The notes: a model not told the origin generated them from the letters alone. Numbered from the stretch's first letter, positions 27,270-34,490 are shown. The stretch is 64,000 nt of DNA from Nitrospira sp. (GCA_029194665.1 JARFXO010000002.1:124001-188000), one strand, 5' to 3'. Numbers and translations are program-made.

Positions 27270-27530
27270 GATCAGTTCCGTTCTGCTCCTCGACCAGCAC
27301 TGTAGAACCGTCGCGTGCACGTTCATCCATGAGGTCACTCGTGCGACCGAGCTGCACAGCAGTGAGGTCTGGTCGATCCTGAAGTACCGCCCATATCCAC
27401 TCGTCATGAATGCGTGAGGACCATTTGGCTCGAAACAGATCCGTGAGAGCCAGTTCGAGGAGCAAATCACGGAGCGAGCAGGATACAGGACGCAGGCATC
27501 GTAGAGCTTGGTGAAGGTGGCCACATTCAA
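27270..27530 (-). pseudogene. PIN-domain toxin gene, frameshifted and truncated
   Basis: A TTG or GTG start gives NVATFTKLYDACVLYPA, the PIN N-terminus with the first catalytic Asp. A shift of frame follows and the other frame continues LRDLLLELALTDLFRAKWSS, RIHDEWIWAVLQDRPDLTAV and LGRTSDLMDERARDG. After this the sequence leaves the family (EEQNGTDRR...), so the C-terminal acidic residues are lost. The break coincides with a short stretch that recurs at 29.62 kb. The TTG overlaps the antitoxin stop at 27527-27529, as expected for a coupled pair. Confidence 0.75.
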
Positions 27531-27985
27531 TAGCCCATCTTCAGTGCTTGCGCATCTTGGGTCAATTGATCGAGGGTCGCACGGCGGTCCGCGTCGAGCT
27601 GATGCTTATAGCGCATGAGATCTGTGAAGAAAATGCGTCGATGGGTGCCAACCTTGCGGTAGGGGACTCTCTGTTCGTCTAATAGATTTACGAGGAACGG
27701 ACCGGAGACGTTCAGCACGTCAGCAGCCTCTTGGGTCGTGAGTTCGGCACGGACCGGAATAAGTGTGACGGCATTGCCATCCGACATTTCCTCAAGGATC
27801 GTGAACAGGAGTCGCACAGCGGAAGGAGGCAACAATAGACGTTCAGTGGGGTTCCGCTTCTGAATAATCTGAACGTAGAGATCCATGGATTGGTCTTGAT
27901 GCGATGCCAGGACCTGTCGCGCTTTCTTCGCGAGCGCGATGTCCTCGGCGGTCGGTTCAATCGGTTCTCTGGTCGAAGTGGTCAT
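27527..27985 (-). CDS. helix-turn-helix (excisionase-type) antitoxin of a PIN toxin
   Basis: 152 residues. The C-terminal half is a MerR/Xis-like winged helix: ELTTQEAADVLNVSGPFLVN followed by LLDEQRVPYRKVGTHRRIFF. This domain is found in antitoxins paired with PIN toxins of the type encoded next. It would bind both the toxin and its own promoter. The frame is intact. The toxin gene downstream is broken, so this is an orphan in effect. Confidence 0.8.
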   Translation of the reverse strand: MTTSTREPIEPTAEDIALAKKARQVLASHQDQSMDLYVQIIQKRNPTERLLLPPSAVRLLFTILEEMSDGNAVTLIPVRAELTTQEAADVLNVSGPFLVNLLDEQRVPYRKVGTHRRIFFTDLMRYKHQLDADRRATLDQLTQDAQALKMGY

Positions 27986-28023
27986 GGATTCGTTCGTCTC
28001 TTCTCATCCCAAAATCGCTGCAG

Positions 28024-28359
28024 TCAACTGCCTTCCGGTAGTGGCGTTTTGCGATCGGCTCCTCGTGCCAGGCCGAGACGCTTATTTCGCTTTCGATACG
28101 AGGCAAGAGCCTTCCTGAGCCGGGCGTTTGGAGGAGGTGGCTTTTCGAGCAACTTTAGCAGCGTGAGGCTGTCCCGCTCCGACAACGTGATGCGTTCAGC
28201 TTTTTCGATCACACTCTCAGCTTCGCGCAAGGCCGATCGCAGCACAAAATCCGTCAGCTCCGTGTATCTCAACGCCGCCGCCCGCAGGAGCATGGCCTTC
28301 TGCTCCGTCCGCACCCGGAGATTGATCCGCTTATTACACTCTACAGCAACTCGAAGCAT
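28024..28359 (-). CDS. DUF1778 (TacA-like) antitoxin
   Basis: 111 residues from the ATG at 28359 (a GTG at 28386 is possible). The ribbon-helix-helix start NKRINLRVRTEQKAMLLRAA is followed by ELTDFVLRSALREAESVIEK and ITLSERDSLTLLKLLEKPPP, the DUF1778 pattern. Such antitoxins normally pair with a GNAT acetyltransferase toxin; none follows here. Instead the gene lies 23 bp downstream of an unknown 358-residue gene, which may be its partner. Confidence 0.8.
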   Translation of the reverse strand: MLRVAVECNKRINLRVRTEQKAMLLRAAALRYTELTDFVLRSALREAESVIEKAERITLSERDSLTLLKLLEKPPPPNARLRKALASYRKRNKRLGLARGADRKTPLPEGS

Positions 28360-28382
28360 GACTTCTCTTCTGTTGTGGCGGA

Positions 28383-29459
28383 TCACAACAACTCGTTGAG
28401 TGCGCCGTCGGCGATGATGATCTTGTTCTTCTTGCGGAATGGGGCGACCTTGGGATCAAAGTTGGTACAGATATCCAGGCAGACGGATTCTAAGTAGACA
28501 TCGAGCGCCTGGCATTCACGGTTGATGACCACATCGAGTTCTGCACGATCGGCAACGAGAGGACGGCAGTCGCGCATGAAATGCCGGAATCGCACGGCTT
28601 GTAAGGCGGTCTTGTCGCTAAAGATGAACGTCATGTGTGGGTCGTTGTGACGGCTGAGATCCTCCATGTAGACAGCCTTCCGAGCCTCACCGTTAAATTC
28701 AGTGCAGAGGGCATCGTAGCGTTGTGACAGGTAGTCCCAGAACCTCCGTAGCAATTCCTCGGCCTGCACTTCCTTTCCATCCGCATCGATCCGCTGGCTA
28801 AAGATCGTCCCCTTGCCCTCACGCTTGCCGTGATCCTTGGCATTCACGTAGCGGTGTGGAATGAGCGTGGACACCTTCTCCTGTCCGAACTCCTTGATGC
28901 GGCTGTAGACGTAGCCAGCCGCCATGCAGAGCGAGGCGTAGTGAAAGACACCATCGATAAACACGCGGGCCCAGGCATAGTAGAGTGCGCCACGGTACGG
29001 TTTGACGACGTACTCCGGGGTCTGCTCCTTGCGCGCCTGTTCTTGAAAACAGTGGTCGTCGTAGTCGTACGCGTAGAGCGTGTCGAAATCGAGCAGGGTC
29101 TTGTCCTTGTCCAGATATTCATTCAGGAAGAAGTAATCCTCGCCCACCCCAGTGGCGGGCAACAGTACTCGATTGAACACCAGATGCTCTTGATCGCCGA
29201 ACTGGTCGCTGATCCGTGAAAGGTCTTCATCTGTTTTTGCGTGGAGACCAAACAGCGCCTTGACCAACTCCTGACGGAGACGGAACGCGTCCTGTTCCGG
29301 CATGCTGACACGGTAGCGTTCCTGCGCCTCAATGGACCAGGCGAAGTATTCCGGGTTCACTCGCATGAGGGCTTGGCGGAGCGCGGGGTCGAGCGCACCA
29401 AACCCAGTGGTCGGTGGATGAATATCATGACTTGTTCTGGCTGGCCGTTGGTTCTCCAT
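28383..29459 (-). CDS. unknown protein (358 aa), partner of a DUF1778 antitoxin?
   Basis: Start MENQRPARTSHDIHPPTTGF at 29459. I do not recognise the family. It is a soluble mixed alpha/beta protein with blocks LLDFDTLYAYDYDDHCFQEQ, LYYAWARVFIDGVFHYASLC and RHNDPHMTFIFSDKTALQAV, and an acidic region VADRAELDVVINRECQALDV. The several Asp and His pairs could build a metal or nucleotide site, but no named motif fits. It is the first gene of a two-gene run ending in a DUF1778 antitoxin. A 12-bp palindrome CACACATGTGTG at 29475-29486 lies just upstream of the start and may be the operator. Confidence 0.6.
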   Translation of the reverse strand: MENQRPARTSHDIHPPTTGFGALDPALRQALMRVNPEYFAWSIEAQERYRVSMPEQDAFRLRQELVKALFGLHAKTDEDLSRISDQFGDQEHLVFNRVLLPATGVGEDYFFLNEYLDKDKTLLDFDTLYAYDYDDHCFQEQARKEQTPEYVVKPYRGALYYAWARVFIDGVFHYASLCMAAGYVYSRIKEFGQEKVSTLIPHRYVNAKDHGKREGKGTIFSQRIDADGKEVQAEELLRRFWDYLSQRYDALCTEFNGEARKAVYMEDLSRHNDPHMTFIFSDKTALQAVRFRHFMRDCRPLVADRAELDVVINRECQALDVYLESVCLDICTNFDPKVAPFRKKNKIIIADGALNELL

Positions 29460-29474
29460 ACGGGTTTGATATAC

Positions 29475-29486
29475 CACACATGTGTG
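29475..29486. promoter_or_regulatory. 12-bp palindrome, candidate operator of the unknown/DUF1778 pair
   Basis: CACACATGTGTG lies 16 bp before the ATG at 29459 on the minus strand, with TATATC between it and the gene. Ribbon-helix-helix antitoxins such as DUF1778 bind short palindromes in their own promoter. Assignment by position only. Confidence 0.4.
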
Positions 29487-29709
29487 TCAGGCATTCAAGT
29501 GCGGGAGTCTACGAGAAGATGATGAGCGAGATCATGGCCCTCGTGAAGAATGCAGGCTACGTCAAGAACGCCGTTCTCACGGCAGCGAGAGAGCAGGAAA
29601 GGGCACGGTGATACGCGTCTGTACTCCCGATCAGTTCTGTTCTGCTCCTCGATCTTCAGTGAAAAGCCAACGCGAGCCTGAACGGACTCAGACATCGGAC
29701 TCGCGTGGC

Positions 29710-29957
29710 GACCTCTTTCTAACACATTGTTGCGCCCCTCACCTACCCCGGGGCGCAACTGAATCTCCCTGTTTGTGGCCACGTGCGGCTGCAGGCGTGA
29801 CATCGTTCGCGATGGCGCGGTTGCCACGGGCGTGCCACACCCCTTAATGGGCGACGGCTGATCTCTTGGCACCGTCGAGTCGCATTGTGCGACACGACGG
29901 TGCCGGCCCCCCTGGCACGGCGTCTCTGGACGCGGTGCCTCAGAGACCTGACTGGCA
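29710..29957. repeat. hairpin-rich direct repeat, copy 1 (left of AbiE)
   Basis: About 248 bp repeated at 31847-32095. Three stem-loops: GTTGCGCCCC (29729-29738) with GGGGCGCAAC (29750-29759); a long stem at 29868-29904, GGCACCGTCG paired with CGACGGTGCC plus five inner pairs; and 29914-29939, GGCAC.GCGTC paired with GACGC.GTGCC. Stems are kept between copies while loops vary (TCTG against TCCG in the third). No protein is encoded. Confidence 0.8.
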
Positions 29958-30023
29958 AAGTCTCCGCCCAGAGAGGCCTTCTGGGCAATTCCTCCAGACC
30001 CGAACTGGCCGGGAGTGGTCTAT

Positions 30024-30077
30024 GTATGGATAAAACCGTTTGCATTTAATTGTAAGTGCATGCATATTTATCCATAC
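30024..30077. promoter_or_regulatory. inverted repeat operator of the AbiE operon
   Basis: GTATGGATAAA at 30024-30034 and TTTATCCATAC at 30067-30077 are perfect 11-bp arms, 32 bp apart, ending 2 bp before the AbiEi ATG. AbiEi proteins repress their operon by binding inverted repeats in the promoter; the position fits. TTTAAT between the arms may be the -10 box, which would make the transcript nearly leaderless. Confidence 0.65.
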
Positions 30078-30079
30078 CT

Positions 30080-30688
30080 ATGAAGCACGTTGAGCTGAAT
30101 CGCCGAGCTGAAGCTGTGTTCCGCCGCCATCGAGGCGTGCTACGGACTTCTCATGCCCTGAAGCTTGGGATCCATCCACGCATTCTCTACCGCCTTCGTG
30201 ACGCCGGACGACTTGTTGCAGTGACACGGGGAGTCTATCGGCTGGCCGACCTCCCTGAGCCGAGCCATCCGGATCTTCTTGTCGTGGCACGCCGAGTCCC
30301 GCAGGCCGTGATGTGTCTCATCTCGGCACTCTCCTTCCATGGCCTCACCACCCAAATCCCGCACGAGGTCCAGATTGCGTTGCCTCGTCGGACCCGGTAT
30401 CCACGGCTCGACCATCCTCCGCTTCGCGTCTTTCTGATGACGGGTGCTGCGTACACTGAAGGGGTCGAAACGCATTCTATCGAGGGAATTCCGCTTCGCG
30501 TCTATGACCCAGCAAAGACGGTGGTGGACTGCTTCAAGTTTCGGAACAAAATCGGCATTGATGTGGCCGTTGAGGCACTGCGACTGGCCCGTGAGCGGAA
30601 ACGCGTGACGCCCCGTGCGCTGCTTCAGTATGCGCGCCTCTGCCGAGTGGAACGTGTGATGCGTCCGTATCTGGAGGCACTCACATAA
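30080..30688 (+). CDS. abiEi: AbiEi-family antitoxin (type IV toxin-antitoxin)
   Basis: 202 residues from MKHVELNRRA; a start at 30056 is possible but would run through the operator arm. N-terminal winged helix FRRHRGVLRTSHALKLGIHP followed by YRLRDAGRLVAVTRGVYRLA, the AbiEi DNA-binding domain, then the C-terminal antitoxin domain with CLISALSFHGLTTQIPHEVQ and YDPAKTVVDCFKFRNKIGID. It represses its own operon and counteracts the toxin without stable binding in studied systems. Its stop overlaps the toxin start by one base (TAATG). Confidence 0.9.
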   Translation: MKHVELNRRAEAVFRRHRGVLRTSHALKLGIHPRILYRLRDAGRLVAVTRGVYRLADLPEPSHPDLLVVARRVPQAVMCLISALSFHGLTTQIPHEVQIALPRRTRYPRLDHPPLRVFLMTGAAYTEGVETHSIEGIPLRVYDPAKTVVDCFKFRNKIGIDVAVEALRLARERKRVTPRALLQYARLCRVERVMRPYLEALT

Positions 30689-31602
30689 TGGCCGGTCATC
30701 CATCCAATCTGCCGGCATCGATTCATCAGCGGCTGCTCAACCACGCGAAACAGCAAGGCCGGCCTCTTCAAGAGCTGCTCCAGTATTTTGCCATTGAACG
30801 ATTCCTGTTCCGTCTCAGTCAATCGCCGCATGCCACCCGATTTTATCTCAAGGGGGCGCTCATGCTTCGGCTCTGGGATGCACCCCTGTCGCGTCCAACG
30901 ATCGATGTGGATCTGATGGGGCGACAGATCTTGTCCCAGGATGAGCTGGAGCAGGTCATCAAGGACATCTGTGTGCACGCGGTGCCGGATGACGGCTGCC
31001 GCTTCGAGGCAGCCACCGTGCGAGCCCAGCCCATTCGGCTTGAAGATCAGTATGGGGGCATCCGTGTCGCATTCATGTCCCATATTGGGAAGATGCGGCT
31101 CAACATGCAGGTGGATGTCGGATTTGGTGACGTCATCGTTCCAGGACCGATTCCGATTGATTTCCCGGTACTCCTGGATTTTCAGGCCCCTCATCTTCTG
31201 GCGTACTCCCCTGAGAGTGCGATCGCGGAAAAATTTCAGGCGATGGTGCTGCTGGATTCAGCGAATAGCCGAATGAAGGATTTTTATGACATTTGGCTGC
31301 TTGCCAGCGGTCATCCATTTGAGGGCTCTGTTGTGAGCCACGCACTCCAGGCCACGTTTACGCGGCGACAGACCCCTTTCCCATTGGACATTCCCACTGC
31401 ACTGACGGACCTTTTTGTGAAGGATCGCCTCAAACAGACACAGTGGAATGCCTTTGTCCGGAAAGGCCATTTTGCTGCTGAGCAGATGTCACTCAGTGCA
31501 GTTGTGGAGTTACTGCGAGACTTCCTGATGCCTCCCATGCGAGCCGTGGCCAACAGCGAGCGCTTTGACCGCCATTGGCCAGCCGGCGGGCCTTGGACGT
31601 GA
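30688..31602 (+). CDS. abiEii: AbiEii-family nucleotidyltransferase toxin
   Basis: 304 residues of the AbiEii/MenT family, a polymerase-beta-like nucleotidyltransferase that blocks growth by modifying an RNA target (tRNA in MenT relatives). Motif I region FYLKGALMLRLWDAPLSRPT followed by IDVDLMG carries the D-x-D metal ligands; a further acidic site lies in MQVDVGFGD; the K and D in SAIAEKFQAMVLL and RMKDFYDIWLL complete the family pattern. All look intact, so the system is probably functional. With AbiEi it gives phage abortive infection in Lactococcus. Confidence 0.92.
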   Translation: MAGHPSNLPASIHQRLLNHAKQQGRPLQELLQYFAIERFLFRLSQSPHATRFYLKGALMLRLWDAPLSRPTIDVDLMGRQILSQDELEQVIKDICVHAVPDDGCRFEAATVRAQPIRLEDQYGGIRVAFMSHIGKMRLNMQVDVGFGDVIVPGPIPIDFPVLLDFQAPHLLAYSPESAIAEKFQAMVLLDSANSRMKDFYDIWLLASGHPFEGSVVSHALQATFTRRQTPFPLDIPTALTDLFVKDRLKQTQWNAFVRKGHFAAEQMSLSAVVELLRDFLMPPMRAVANSERFDRHWPAGGPWT

Positions 31603-31846
31603 CATCCTGACTCAGAGTTCGGCCCCCAATTCAGAGCAGATCATTGAGACGGGGCCTGTTTAGAGAACGGACAGTGATACGTTGTGCACGTCAATTGGAA
31701 TGCCGTTGCCCGAGTTCGCGTCATAATCACAGACTTCCAAAAGATGTCGTCCTGGTCGAATTCCAAGTCATGAAGATTGTCCTCCACGTTCCCCACTGAA
31801 AAGCCAAGCCGATCATGAATGGCCTCACACAACGGATTTGCGAACT

Positions 31847-32095
31847 GACCTCTTCGTTAACACATTGTTGCGCCCCTCACCTACACCGGGGCGCAACAGA
31901 ATCTCCCTGTCTGTGGCAAAGCACGGCTGCAAGCGTGACACCGCCTCGGTGGCGCGGTTGCTTAGGGCGTGCCACACCCCTTAATGGGCGACGGCCGTTC
32001 TCTTGGCACGGTCGAGTCGCCTTTCGCGACACGACGGTGCCAAACTCCGCCTGGCACGGCGTCTCCGGACGCGGTGCCTCAGATGCGTGACTGCC
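31847..32095. repeat. hairpin-rich direct repeat, copy 2 (right of AbiE)
   Basis: Second copy of 29710-29957, same orientation, about 85-90% alike by eye. Hairpins at 31867-31897 (arms identical to copy 1), 32005-32041 (one arm base changed, making G opposite G) and 32053-32078. 31603-31846 before it also shares fragments with the sequence left of copy 1 (CACTGAAAAGCCAA against CAGTGAAAAGCCAA). From 32096 to 32440 no gene is seen. Confidence 0.8.
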
Positions 32096-32440
32096 GAAGT
32101 TACTCACCCAGCGGAGGTCAGTGCCCTCTCTGCAGACACCCGTTCGACACTTTGCTTTTGGATCCTTCGGGATGATTTTCTGGAATTGTTCTTTGCGGTG
32201 AGTATGAGCTGACAGCGGGTGTCTAAAGAGCCGTGTCGTCTTTACAGCAATGCGTTAGATCCCTCCACTGACAGATGTGTATGCCGGATGCTGCTCCGTA
32301 GCGTGCCTTTGGCGAGTGCGGTGTGATGAGAACGGGTGAGTTGATGACTCAAGAAGGCAGAGCATGGGAGGTCTGCTCAAAAGACCTGCCTCTCAGACGG
32401 TTGGGGATATGGGGCATATCTCACGCCTACTGCGGGTCTC

Positions 32441-32680
32441 TTACACCGCCACGTCGTATTGTTTAGCGTACGCATCGATGAGACCCCGTAACATGCGTTG
32501 ATAGGGGACACGTGCACGCTTGGCTTGCTTCTTGAAAAACGCCAGACTGCTCTGCGTCAACTCCAGCGTGACTTTTGTGGTCGGCTCACGTTTGACTAAG
32601 GCCGACGGTGGCGGCAGAAAATCCGTGACACGTTCCCCCATGGCCAACCGCTCATCGGTGTATCTGATTTTCTTGCTCAT
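32441..32680 (-). CDS. brnA: BrnA-family antitoxin (second pair)
   Basis: 79 residues from MSKKIRYTDERLAMG; a longer start at 32716 lies inside the toxin gene. The ribbon-helix-helix is TTKVTLELTQSSLAFFKKQA followed by KRARVPYQRMLRGLIDAYA. This short type with VPYQRMLR is common for BrnA/CopG-like partners of BrnT. The start overlaps the end of brnT by 29 bp, a coupled pair. Confidence 0.85.
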   Translation of the reverse strand: MSKKIRYTDERLAMGERVTDFLPPPSALVKREPTTKVTLELTQSSLAFFKKQAKRARVPYQRMLRGLIDAYAKQYDVAV

Positions 32681-32942
32681 AGCGTTTCCTCCCTTGCCTC
32701 CAGTAGCCTGCTCCATAAATGCGGATCCGCTTTTTCCTATACGAAAATCGTACCGTTAGCACATTGCCCTCGACCACTCCAAGACAGAAGAACCGCTTCT
32801 CCCCTTTTTCATGATCGAGATCTCGGATAACGATGCGTCTGGGATCATCAAAGGCGTTTTGCGCGTCTTCAAACGACACACCATGCTTCTTTTGGTTGAG
32901 GAGATCTTTTCCGTCATCCCATTCAAAGGTGGGCTTTGGCAT
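32652..32942 (-). CDS. brnT: BrnT-family toxin (second pair)
   Basis: 96 residues: FEWDDGKDLLNQKKHGVSFE, DAQNAFDDPRRIVIRDLDHE, KGEKRFFCLGVVEGNVLTVR and YRKKRIRIYGAGYWRQGRKR, the full BrnT pattern with its catalytic Arg and His residues in place. BrnT is a RelE-fold ribonuclease that lowers translation. Intact, unlike the copy at 26.6 kb. A palindromic operator lies 18 bp upstream. Confidence 0.9.
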   Translation of the reverse strand: MPKPTFEWDDGKDLLNQKKHGVSFEDAQNAFDDPRRIVIRDLDHEKGEKRFFCLGVVEGNVLTVRFSYRKKRIRIYGAGYWRQGRKRYEQENQIHR

Positions 32943-32959
32943 TTCATACTACCATATAA

Positions 32960-32977
32960 TTGTATGGGACCATACAA
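32960..32977. promoter_or_regulatory. operator palindrome of the second BrnTA pair
   Basis: TTGTATGG-GA-CCATACAA, perfect 8-bp arms, 18 bp before the brnT start. A further half-site ACCATATAA lies at 32951-32959, between it and the gene. BrnTA complexes autorepress through such repeats. Confidence 0.65.
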
Positions 32978-33259
32978 CACTGACGCTCTCCTTGTAAACG
33001 AGGCATTGTTTCGTGATGCCGTTCAGTTAAACCTACTGCAGCAGAAAAGTTTATAGATGATCTGATTGAACAAGAACACCTTGTTATATGAGAACAATAA
33101 TAAACCGAGACGAGTTGAAGGCTGAACCGCTCCTGACTATCGAGTGAGGAGATTCAGGAGACAATCCTAGGAGCGTCTTTCAGAAGTATGCAGAGATGCA
33201 ACGGGTCGCTTGGCGAAGGAAGGAAGGAAATCCACATGCGCGTAAAAGCTTCTCGCCGC

Positions 33260-33353
33260 CTCGTCTTTGGCAAGGACCATTGAGTTTGTCCAGACCACAA
33301 TCGAACGGTTCAATGGCATAATGCCGCCGAAGTTTTTCGATCGGCCGGGTCAA
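33260..33353 (-). pseudogene. N-terminal stub of a GNAT (TacT-like) toxin
   Basis: From a TTG overlapping the antitoxin stop the frame reads TRPIEKLRRHYAIEPFDCGL followed by DKLNGPCQR. This is the start of TacT-type acetyltransferases ('l...H....FdCg...Ln..L'). After ~30 residues the similarity ends and the acetyl-CoA-binding part is missing. The toxin is dead. Confidence 0.65.
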
Positions 33354-33664
33354 CGCTTCTTTGCCGTTGCAGAAGAAGTATCAGCGTCAAAGAATCCCGG
33401 CTCGGTCAAGAGACGCTGTATACGGGGGTTGTGCCGAGTTGGAGCATCCAGGGCGGCTTGAAACTCAACCCACTTGGACTGACTCAAGACGAACATGCGA
33501 CGATCAGCCAGCATTTCATCCGCACGAGACAAGGCACTGTCCCGGACAAACTCACTCACGGAACGATTGGACATGGAGGCAGCGGCTTCCAAGGTCCGCT
33601 CATCTGCAGAACTCAATCGAAGATCCAGCTTTTCCCTACGAACTGACCGGACCGGCATTTTCAT
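33350..33664 (-). CDS. DUF1778 / TacA-like antitoxin
   Basis: 104 residues from the ATG at 33664. RREKLDLRLSSADERTLEAA and NRSVSEFVRDSALSRADEML form the ribbon-helix-helix; RRMFVLSQSKWVEFQAALDA is the toxin-binding tail. The pattern is the normal TacA type. Its toxin gene follows directly but is reduced to a stub, so the antitoxin is orphaned. The region 32980-33250 upstream on the + side has no gene. Confidence 0.82.
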   Translation of the reverse strand: MKMPVRSVRREKLDLRLSSADERTLEAAASMSNRSVSEFVRDSALSRADEMLADRRMFVLSQSKWVEFQAALDAPTRHNPRIQRLLTEPGFFDADTSSATAKKR

Positions 33665-33787
33665 ACCTCTACTTGAAGGTGAGCCTAGCCCAAGTAACAG
33701 ATCTTGCCAATACATGGTCATAACAAATTAGGTATTGAGTTTCGTGTTACATAGGAACACTAAGATGATTGGAAACAAGCAAAATGG

Positions 33788-33842
33788 AGGTGCCAGTAGT
33801 GGCACCTGCTTCTGTAACTCATTGATTTTTCATGACATGAAA
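33788..33842. repeat. two palindromes next to the att site
   Basis: AGGTGCCA-GTAG-TGGCACCT (33788-33807) and TTTCATGACATGAAA (33828-33842). They lie 60-115 bp inside the element from the tRNA fragment, where integrase arm or excisionase sites are usually found; the first could also be a weak terminator. Confidence 0.45.
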
Positions 33843-33903
33843 TGTCACTTTTTGCACTGCGTTTTCGTCTTATCTATTTGATCTTGCTCACTTTCTTCTA
33901 ATC

Positions 33904-33948
33904 CTGAAAAGGCTGGTGTCGACAGTTCGATTCTGTCCCTCGGCACCA
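33904..33948 (+). tRNA. 3' half of tRNA-Phe(GAA), attachment-site duplicate (not a functional tRNA)
   Basis: CTGAAAA (anticodon loop with GAA), GGCTG (3' anticodon stem), GTGTC (variable loop), GACAG-TTCGATT-CTGTC (T arm), CCTCGGC, A, CCA. The bases before CTGAAAA do not pair with GGCTG, and no D arm or acceptor 5' strand exists, so this is only the 3' half. It is the classical scar of integration into a tRNA gene. With the tRNA on the + strand, the intact gene should lie at the left end of the element. Confidence 0.8.
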
Positions 33949-34097
33949 CATTCCGGTCCAACTTCTACTGTTTGATTGATGATGTCAGCAGTACCGGCAA
34001 CGTCCTCCGGATCAACCCGCGGCAAAGAGTAGCCATGAGACCTGTGCTTGGCTATGACAGCGGCTGAAACGTGGTGCGAGTAGCGGGCTGGATCTCT

Positions 34098-34490
34098 CTA
34101 CTTTGCCAACGTCCGGATATAGGCCAGTACGGCGCGACTGTCCCGTTCCGACAAGCGAACTTTCCATGAAGGCATGTTGGGCTTTCCTTCGTGGATGGTT
34201 TGAAGCAGGGCTGCATCCGACTTTGTCTTCGTCGCCGGCTTTGTAAGATTGGCCGGTTCAGGACCGAGCAGGACATACCCATCCCCTTTTCCTGCTGTCC
34301 CATGACATCCTGCGCAATGCTGGGCAAAAATTCTTTTCCCTTTGGTCTGGTCAACACTCGATGAATCGGCTGCTTTCGGCGAAGCGATCGCGAGCTGACT
34401 TCCCGCTACGATCGCCGCCAGCCCCATGACCATCTTGATGAATATCTTGCCCATCTCTAGGCGATTCATTTTGGGACGGTTCCTCATCAT
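34098..34490 (-). CDS. class I c-type cytochrome, small, periplasmic
   Basis: 130 residues with an N-terminal signal (MGLAAIVAGSQLAIA) and one haem site CAGCH in GKRIFAQHCAGCHGTAGKGD; the distal ligand is probably the Met in NMPSW. The mature domain is about 95 residues, typical of a mono-haem class I cytochrome. Its start overlaps the stop of the RND pump gene (ATGA), so it is the last gene of the efflux operon, an unusual partner. It could pass electrons in periplasmic metal oxidation, but nothing here shows that. Confidence 0.85.
   Translation of the reverse strand: MMRNRPKMNRLEMGKIFIKMVMGLAAIVAGSQLAIASPKAADSSSVDQTKGKRIFAQHCAGCHGTAGKGDGYVLLGPEPANLTKPATKTKSDAALLQTIHEGKPNMPSWKVRLSERDSRAVLAYIRTLAK

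Noticed and set aside
29710-32095. Hairpin repeats as integron attC sites
   Set aside because: They begin with a TAACA-like sequence but lack paired R'/R'' core sites (GTTRRRY and RYYYAAC) and no integron integrase is near.
33888-33948. Reading the tRNA piece as Arg(TCT) or a long-arm Leu tRNA
   Set aside because: CTTCTAA upstream does not leave a proper variable loop; CTGAAAA-GGCTG-GTGTC gives standard Phe spacing and the GTGTC/TTCGATT pattern of tRNA-Phe.
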